Origin: an uncultured Eubacterium sp.
GTDB taxonomy: Bacteria > Bacillota > Clostridia > Peptostreptococcales > Anaerovoracaceae
DNA: 9,495 nucleotides
Reading direction: 5' to 3'
Assembly: GCA_900542385.1 (NCBI GenBank)
Contig: UQNP01000062.1
Coordinates: forward strand, 1-9,495
A program made the position numbers and the translations under genes. Under the pieces are notes generated by a model. It was given only the letters and a program-made list of their open reading frames with translations. It was not told where the DNA came from and did no database searches. Every line of letters starts with the position of its first letter. Within the stretch, counting starts at the first letter, position 1. Below, piece after piece: positions 6,187 to 9,495 of the stretch.

Positions 6187-7275
6187 TTGAGTAATAAAAG
6201 AGCTTATAATTTTTCGGCAGGTCCGTCGATGCTGCCTATCAAAGTAATAGAGGATGCGGCTGCAAATCTTGCCAACTACAAAGGCTGCGGCGAATCGGTC
6301 ATGGAGATGAGCCACAGATCGGCTGAATTCAAAGCTATACTTGAAGATGCAGAGAAAAATCTTAGAGACATAATGAACATTCCTGACAATTATAAGGTGA
6401 TGTTCATACAGGGCGGGGGCACTCTCCAGTTTGCCATGGTACCGCTTAATCTGCTGAGAAAATCAGGCAAAGCAGATTATATAGTATCAGGTACATGGGC
6501 TAAAAAAGCGGCAAAAGAAGCTGAAAAATTCGGTGATATAAAGATAGTGGCTTCATCGGAAGACTCTACTTTCACATACATACCTAAAGTTAAAAGGGAA
6601 GATTTCAGACCTGATGCGGACTACGTACATATAACATTCAATAACACGATATACGGTACTCACTATCCGTATATACCGGATACAGGAAATATTCCTCTCG
6701 TTGCAGATATGTCTTCCTGCATACTGTCAGAAGAGATAGATGTAAGTAAATTCGGACTTATATACGCGGGAGTTCAGAAAAATATAGCGCCTGCCGGCAT
6801 AGCTATAGCGATCATGAGAGAAGACCTTATAGGATATGCTAAGAGCAATGTTCCGACATATCTTGATTATAAAGTGCATGCTGACAACGGCTCCACTTAT
6901 AATACGCCTAACTGCTTCTCCATATATATAGCAGGCGAAGTGTTCAAGTACATAAAAGATATGGGCGGAGTTGCTGAAATGCACAGGAGAGATGTAGAAA
7001 AAGCGGAAAAACTCTACAGCTTTATAGACAACAGCACGCTTTACAAATGCCCTGTTGAAAAGGAAGACAGATCGCTTATGAACGTAGTATTCGTTACGGG
7101 TGATGCTGATCTTGACAAGAAATTCGTTGCTGAAGCAAAGAAGAGAGACCTTCATAATCTCAACGGACACAGATCTATAGGCGGTATGCGTGCCAGCATT
7201 TACAATGCAATGCCTATGGAAGGTGTGGATGCTCTGATAGAATTCATGAAGGAATTCCAGGAGGAAAACAAATAA
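6187..7275 (+). CDS. serC: Phosphoserine aminotransferase
   Basis: Encodes a 362-residue PLP enzyme that converts 3-phosphohydroxypyruvate and glutamate to 3-phosphoserine and 2-oxoglutarate, the step after SerA. The N terminus has the diagnostic YNFSAGPSMLP (7-17). MEMSHRSAEF (39-48) and FIQGGGTLQFAMVPLNLL (73-90) follow. D174 in VADMSS is placed to contact the PLP pyridine nitrogen, and K198 in YAGVQKNIAPAG forms the Schiff base. The C terminus carries the family RSIGGMRASIYNA segment (about 334-346). Length is normal for SerC. The start is TTG 6187, chosen because GGAGGTG (6174-6180) lies 6 nt upstream and the family N terminus begins at once. The stop overlaps the next start (TAATG at 7273-7277), indicating translational coupling. 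It is transcribed divergently from serA, most likely from the shared palindromic promoter. Confidence 0.97.
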   Translation: MSNKRAYNFSAGPSMLPIKVIEDAAANLANYKGCGESVMEMSHRSAEFKAILEDAEKNLRDIMNIPDNYKVMFIQGGGTLQFAMVPLNLLRKSGKADYIVSGTWAKKAAKEAEKFGDIKIVASSEDSTFTYIPKVKREDFRPDADYVHITFNNTIYGTHYPYIPDTGNIPLVADMSSCILSEEIDVSKFGLIYAGVQKNIAPAGIAIAIMREDLIGYAKSNVPTYLDYKVHADNGSTYNTPNCFSIYIAGEVFKYIKDMGGVAEMHRRDVEKAEKLYSFIDNSTLYKCPVEKEDRSLMNVVFVTGDADLDKKFVAEAKKRDLHNLNGHRSIGGMRASIYNAMPMEGVDALIEFMKEFQEENK

Positions 7276-8486
7276 TGAAGTACCTGATACTGGTTCCTGA
7301 TGGAGCAGGAGATGAAAGTATAGCTGAGCTTGGAGGAAAAACACCACTTGAAGCGGCAGACCTGAAGAACATAGATGAACTTGCACACAGGGGCAAGGTG
7401 GGAATGGTAAAGACCATACCTCCTGGAGTGGCACCGGGCAGCGATGCTGCAAACCTCTCGGTAATGGGTTATGATCCTTCCGTATATCTTACGGGAAGAT
7501 CTCCTCTTGAAGCTGCAAGTATCGGCATAGATATGTCTGATACTGATGTGGCTTTCAGAACAAATCTCATTACACTGACAGGCGACGGTGATTACGAAGA
7601 TCTGATAATAACGGATCACAGCTCCGGAGATATAAGCACCGAGGAGGCCGATGAGCTTATCAAGGCGGTAAATGAAGCTTTCGAAGACGAAAATATAAAG
7701 TTCTATACAGGAGTCAGCTACAGACACTGCATGATCGTACACAATGGTGGAACAGACTATGAACTGACACCGCCTCACGACGTGTTGGAGCAGCGAGTGG
7801 GCGATCATTTGCCAAAAGGCCAAGGCTGTGAATTTATCACAGCTATGATGAAAAAGAGTTACGATATCTTGAAAGATCATCCTGTCAACAAGGCGCGAAT
7901 CGAGAGGGGGCTCAACCCTGCTAATTCCCTGTGGATCTGGGGACAGGGAAAGAAACCGCAGTTATCTTCTTTTTATGACAGATATCAGCTGACCGGTACG
8001 GCTATCAGTGCGGTGGATCTGATCAAAGGCATCGCCATCTGTGCAGGACTTTCTTCTGTAGATGTAGAAGGCGCTACAGGAACCCTGCACACCAATTTTA
8101 AAGGCAAAGCTGATGCTGCCATCAGAGAGTTCAGAGACGGCAAGGATTTCGTCTATGTCCATCTGGAAGGACCAGACGAATGTTCTCATCAGGGAGACAT
8201 GGAAGGAAAGCTTAAGTGTCTTCACGACATTGACCATAAGGTGCTCGCACCTATCGTAGAAGCCCTGCGTGCAGATGGAGAAGACTTCAAAGTCCTGGAG
8301 GTGCCGGACCACAGAACACCTCTTGCGATCAGAACCCATTCTTCTACGCCGGTTCCTTTTGTCGTCTATGACAGTACAGCGGAAAAACCTGCCGATGAAA
8401 GCAGACAGTTCAATGAAAAATCGGGAGAAATTGGAAGTTACTATGACAGCGGTTTTGCTCTTGCAGACCACTTCATATTAGGATAA
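7275..8486 (+). CDS. ApgM-type cofactor-independent phosphoglycerate mutase (or homoserine kinase homologue)
   Basis: Encodes a 403-residue alkaline-phosphatase-superfamily metalloenzyme of the archaeal-type phosphoglycerate mutase family. Visible features are VPDGAGD (7-13) with metal ligand D9, the nucleophile region PGSDAANLSVMGYDP (54-68) with probable phosphorylated S56, HLEGPDECSHQGD (296-308), VPDHRTPL (343-350) and RTHSSTPVPF (353-362), supplying the Asp and His ligands. Coupled to serC by a 1-bp overlap, it plausibly interconverts 2- and 3-phosphoglycerate to feed SerA. As I recall, one bacterial branch of this family has been proposed, and in Bacteroides supported, as a homoserine kinase for threonine synthesis. 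The sequence alone does not decide between the two. Codon use changes inside the gene: isoleucine is mostly ATA to residue 141 and almost only ATC after residue 154, although the protein stays in frame and full length. Confidence 0.85.
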   Translation: MKYLILVPDGAGDESIAELGGKTPLEAADLKNIDELAHRGKVGMVKTIPPGVAPGSDAANLSVMGYDPSVYLTGRSPLEAASIGIDMSDTDVAFRTNLITLTGDGDYEDLIITDHSSGDISTEEADELIKAVNEAFEDENIKFYTGVSYRHCMIVHNGGTDYELTPPHDVLEQRVGDHLPKGQGCEFITAMMKKSYDILKDHPVNKARIERGLNPANSLWIWGQGKKPQLSSFYDRYQLTGTAISAVDLIKGIAICAGLSSVDVEGATGTLHTNFKGKADAAIREFRDGKDFVYVHLEGPDECSHQGDMEGKLKCLHDIDHKVLAPIVEALRADGEDFKVLEVPDHRTPLAIRTHSSTPVPFVVYDSTAEKPADESRQFNEKSGEIGSYYDSGFALADHFILG

Positions 8487-8513
8487 AATAGAAGATACAG
8501 GTAAGCAGATAAT

Positions 8514-8537
8514 GAGGAATTTTTGGTTCCTCTTTTT
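8514..8537 (+). terminator. Intrinsic terminator after the serC-apgM operon
   Basis: A 6-bp stem pairs GAGGAA (8514-8519) with TTCCTC (8527-8532) around a 7-nt loop, followed by five T residues (8533-8537). It lies 27 bp after the stop codon. The stem is short, so efficiency may be moderate. Confidence 0.65.
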
Positions 8538-8551
8538 CTGCGTTTTATAAC
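8523..8551 (+). promoter_or_regulatory. Possible promoter for the carboxypeptidase gene
   Basis: TATAAC (8546-8551) lies 17 bp after TTGGTT (8523-8528). The -10 is good and the -35 weak, and the element overlaps the preceding terminator. It would give a leader of about 135 nt containing three hairpins. No better promoter is visible between 8487 and 8693. Confidence 0.3.
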
Positions 8552-8672
8552 ATAGGAAATATCGTCCGAAGGACGGGTTTCCTATGTTTCAAAGAACGTA
8601 CCTTGCGAAGAGTCGCCCCTTGTGGGCGACATGAGTGCATAGGAGCGATGCTCCGTCATACACTCGTTTTTT
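8549..8672 (+). promoter_or_regulatory. Structured leader of three hairpins before the carboxypeptidase gene
   Basis: Hairpin 1 pairs AACATAGGAAA (8549-8559) with TTTCCTATGTT (8578-8588), with an inner CGTCC GAA GGACG (8563-8575). Hairpin 2 pairs GTCGCCC (8612-8618) with GGGCGAC (8624-8630). Hairpin 3 combines GAGTG (8633-8637)/CACTC (8661-8665) with GGAGC (8642-8646)/GCTCC (8650-8654) and is followed by six T residues (8667-8672), so it resembles an intrinsic terminator. It ends a few bases before the ribosome site (AAAGGGAG 8676-8683). It may be an attenuator, a tandem terminator, or a dispersed palindromic repeat. I do not recognise a riboswitch class. Confidence 0.5.
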
Positions 8673-8695
8673 ACGAAAGGGAGAGCAAAGAACGT
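8590..8695 (+). repeat. 10-bp direct repeat CAAAGAACGT flanking hairpins 2 and 3
   Basis: CAAAGAACGT occurs at 8590-8599 and again at 8686-8695, bracketing an 86-bp segment that contains two hairpins and the ribosome site. The second copy overlaps the GTG start codon. This could be a target-site duplication around a small palindromic element, or coincidence. No convincing terminal inverted repeats are seen at the segment ends. Confidence 0.4.
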
Positions 8696-9495
8696 GAAAA
8701 CAAAGAAAAGATTATCGATGAAAATAGCGGCTGTGGTTTTGATCTTGACCATGGGCCTATCGACTGTGAGTGCATATGGTGCTGCAGTGACAAAACCGAC
8801 GATATCCGCAAGAAGTGCAGTGGTGATGGATGCTGATAACGGTAAAATTGTGTATTCAAAAAATGCTCATTACAAGAGGGATCCTGTCAGCACCACGAAA
8901 TTGCTGACCGCGTTGGTCGCTTTGGACCATTTGGAGCTGAATGACAAGGTGACTGTAACCAAGACGGCAGCTAATACTGGAGGATCTACAGCGAATTTAA
9001 GAACTGGCGAAAAAATGAAGGTGAAAGATTTACTCTATGCAGCCCTTCTGCCGTCCGGTAACGATGCGGCTGTGGCACTGGCTATCGGCGTTTCTGGCAG
9101 CAAGTCAAAATTTGCCAAGCTGATGAACAAAAAGGCCAAAGAACTGGGCTGTAAGGAAAGCAACTTCTCTAATCCGCACGGATGGAAGGCAAGTTCCCAC
9201 TATTCTTCCGCTTACGATATGGCTTTGATTACCAAAGCAGCTATGGAGAACAGTGCTATTAAGAAAGCTTGCAGCACTGAGATCTATAGGCTGGCAAAGA
9301 CCAATAAGCAGAAGTCCAGGCTGGTAGCGACTACGAACTATTTTGTCGCGAAGAAGAAGTATCCGAAACTGGGCGTTTTTGCTGGTAAGACAGGGACATG
9401 GGAATGGAACAACGCCTCCCTGGTATCCGCCTGCGAGCAAAAGGGTAAAGTTATGTACGCTGTCGTACTGAGAGATACCACCAGCGGGCGGTATG
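8694..9495 (+). CDS. D-alanyl-D-alanine carboxypeptidase (DacA/PBP5-type), 3' end outside window
   Basis: An open frame of 267 codons runs off the window edge. It encodes a secreted penicillin-binding protein that trims the terminal D-alanine from peptidoglycan stem peptides. Residues 1-33 form a signal peptide: a basic start (KTKKR), a hydrophobic core (IAAVVLILTMGLS), and probable cleavage after residue 27 (VSA) or near 30-31. The catalytic triad motifs of the SxxK serine peptidases are all present and well spaced: STTK (S66, K69), SGN (121-123) and KTG (232-234). The family stretch SAVVMDADNGKIVYSKNA (41-58) precedes the nucleophile. The start is GTG 8694 with AAAGGGAG (8676-8683) upstream; ATG 8718 is possible but has a poorer ribosome site and would shorten the basic n-region. 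The C-terminal domain and any membrane anchor are not in view. It is probably a separate transcription unit from apgM. Confidence 0.92.
   Translation, partial: MKTKKRLSMKIAAVVLILTMGLSTVSAYGAAVTKPTISARSAVVMDADNGKIVYSKNAHYKRDPVSTTKLLTALVALDHLELNDKVTVTKTAANTGGSTANLRTGEKMKVKDLLYAALLPSGNDAAVALAIGVSGSKSKFAKLMNKKAKELGCKESNFSNPHGWKASSHYSSAYDMALITKAAMENSAIKKACSTEIYRLAKTNKQKSRLVATTNYFVAKKKYPKLGVFAGKTGTWEWNNASLVSACEQKGKVMYAVVLRDTTSGRY

Noticed and set aside
6727..7880. Two long - strand open frames opposite serC and apgM
   Set aside because: Both are shadows of well-supported enzymes on the + strand, with low-complexity Cys/Phe/Ser-rich translations and no start signals.
8603..8836. 77-codon + strand frame overlapping the carboxypeptidase start
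   Set aside because: It runs through the hairpin leader and out of frame with a clear signal peptide. The frame with STTK, SGN and KTG motifs is the real gene.
1..9495. CRISPR arrays, tRNA or rRNA genes, insertion sequences, phage or toxin-antitoxin genes
   Set aside because: No regularly spaced repeats, cloverleaf signatures, transposase motifs or suitable small paired genes were found on either strand.

Overview
The window looks like a chromosomal segment of an anaerobic, moderately AT-rich Gram-positive bacterium, probably Bacillota/Clostridia. The reasons are strong purine-rich Shine-Dalgarno sites, frequent TTG and GTG starts, heavy use of ATA for isoleucine through most of the window, intrinsic terminators, a ferrous-iron FeoAB system, and a 3-phosphoglycerate dehydrogenase and ApgM-type mutase of the kind common in Clostridia. 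I cannot fix the genus. No phage, IS, CRISPR, tRNA or rRNA is visible.

Region 1 (1-4559, + strand) is a tightly packed operon: mntP (manganese efflux), rdgB (dITP/XTP pyrophosphatase), a YihY/BrkB membrane protein, and a FeoA-FeoB fusion (Fe2+ uptake). Gaps are 0-23 bp, and the operon ends at a strong intrinsic terminator. An upstream gene may end by overlapping the mntP start codon.

Region 2 (4560-4890) has no protein gene but is not empty. It holds an inverted repeat with a competing partner, then a near-consensus sigma-70 promoter (TTGACA, 18 bp, TATTAT). About 60 bp after the predicted start comes a long hairpin with T-tracts on both sides. This is the architecture of a small RNA gene of about 100 nt. 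The hairpin probably also terminates the convergent serA transcript.

Region 3 (4891-8537) is a serine-biosynthesis locus. serA (- strand) and serC (+ strand) diverge from a 165-bp spacer whose core is a perfect 15-bp inverted repeat. Each arm carries a TATAAT, so one palindrome appears to hold two mirror-image, overlapping promoters. A third copy of the half-site lies 46 bp downstream toward serC. serC is translationally coupled to an ApgM-family gene, which could supply 3-phosphoglycerate for SerA, or could be a homoserine kinase as proposed for some relatives. No serB is present here.

Region 4 (8487-9495) has a terminator, a leader with three stacked hairpins (the last terminator-like), and the 5' part of a secreted D-Ala-D-Ala carboxypeptidase gene cut by the window edge.

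The isoleucine codon preference flips from ATA to ATC inside the ApgM gene, around 7700-7830, and the downstream carboxypeptidase gene does not return to ATA. This suggests a recombination junction or an assembly join inside an otherwise intact reading frame. The most notable candidates in the window are this break, the small RNA gene and the mirror-symmetric serA/serC promoter.
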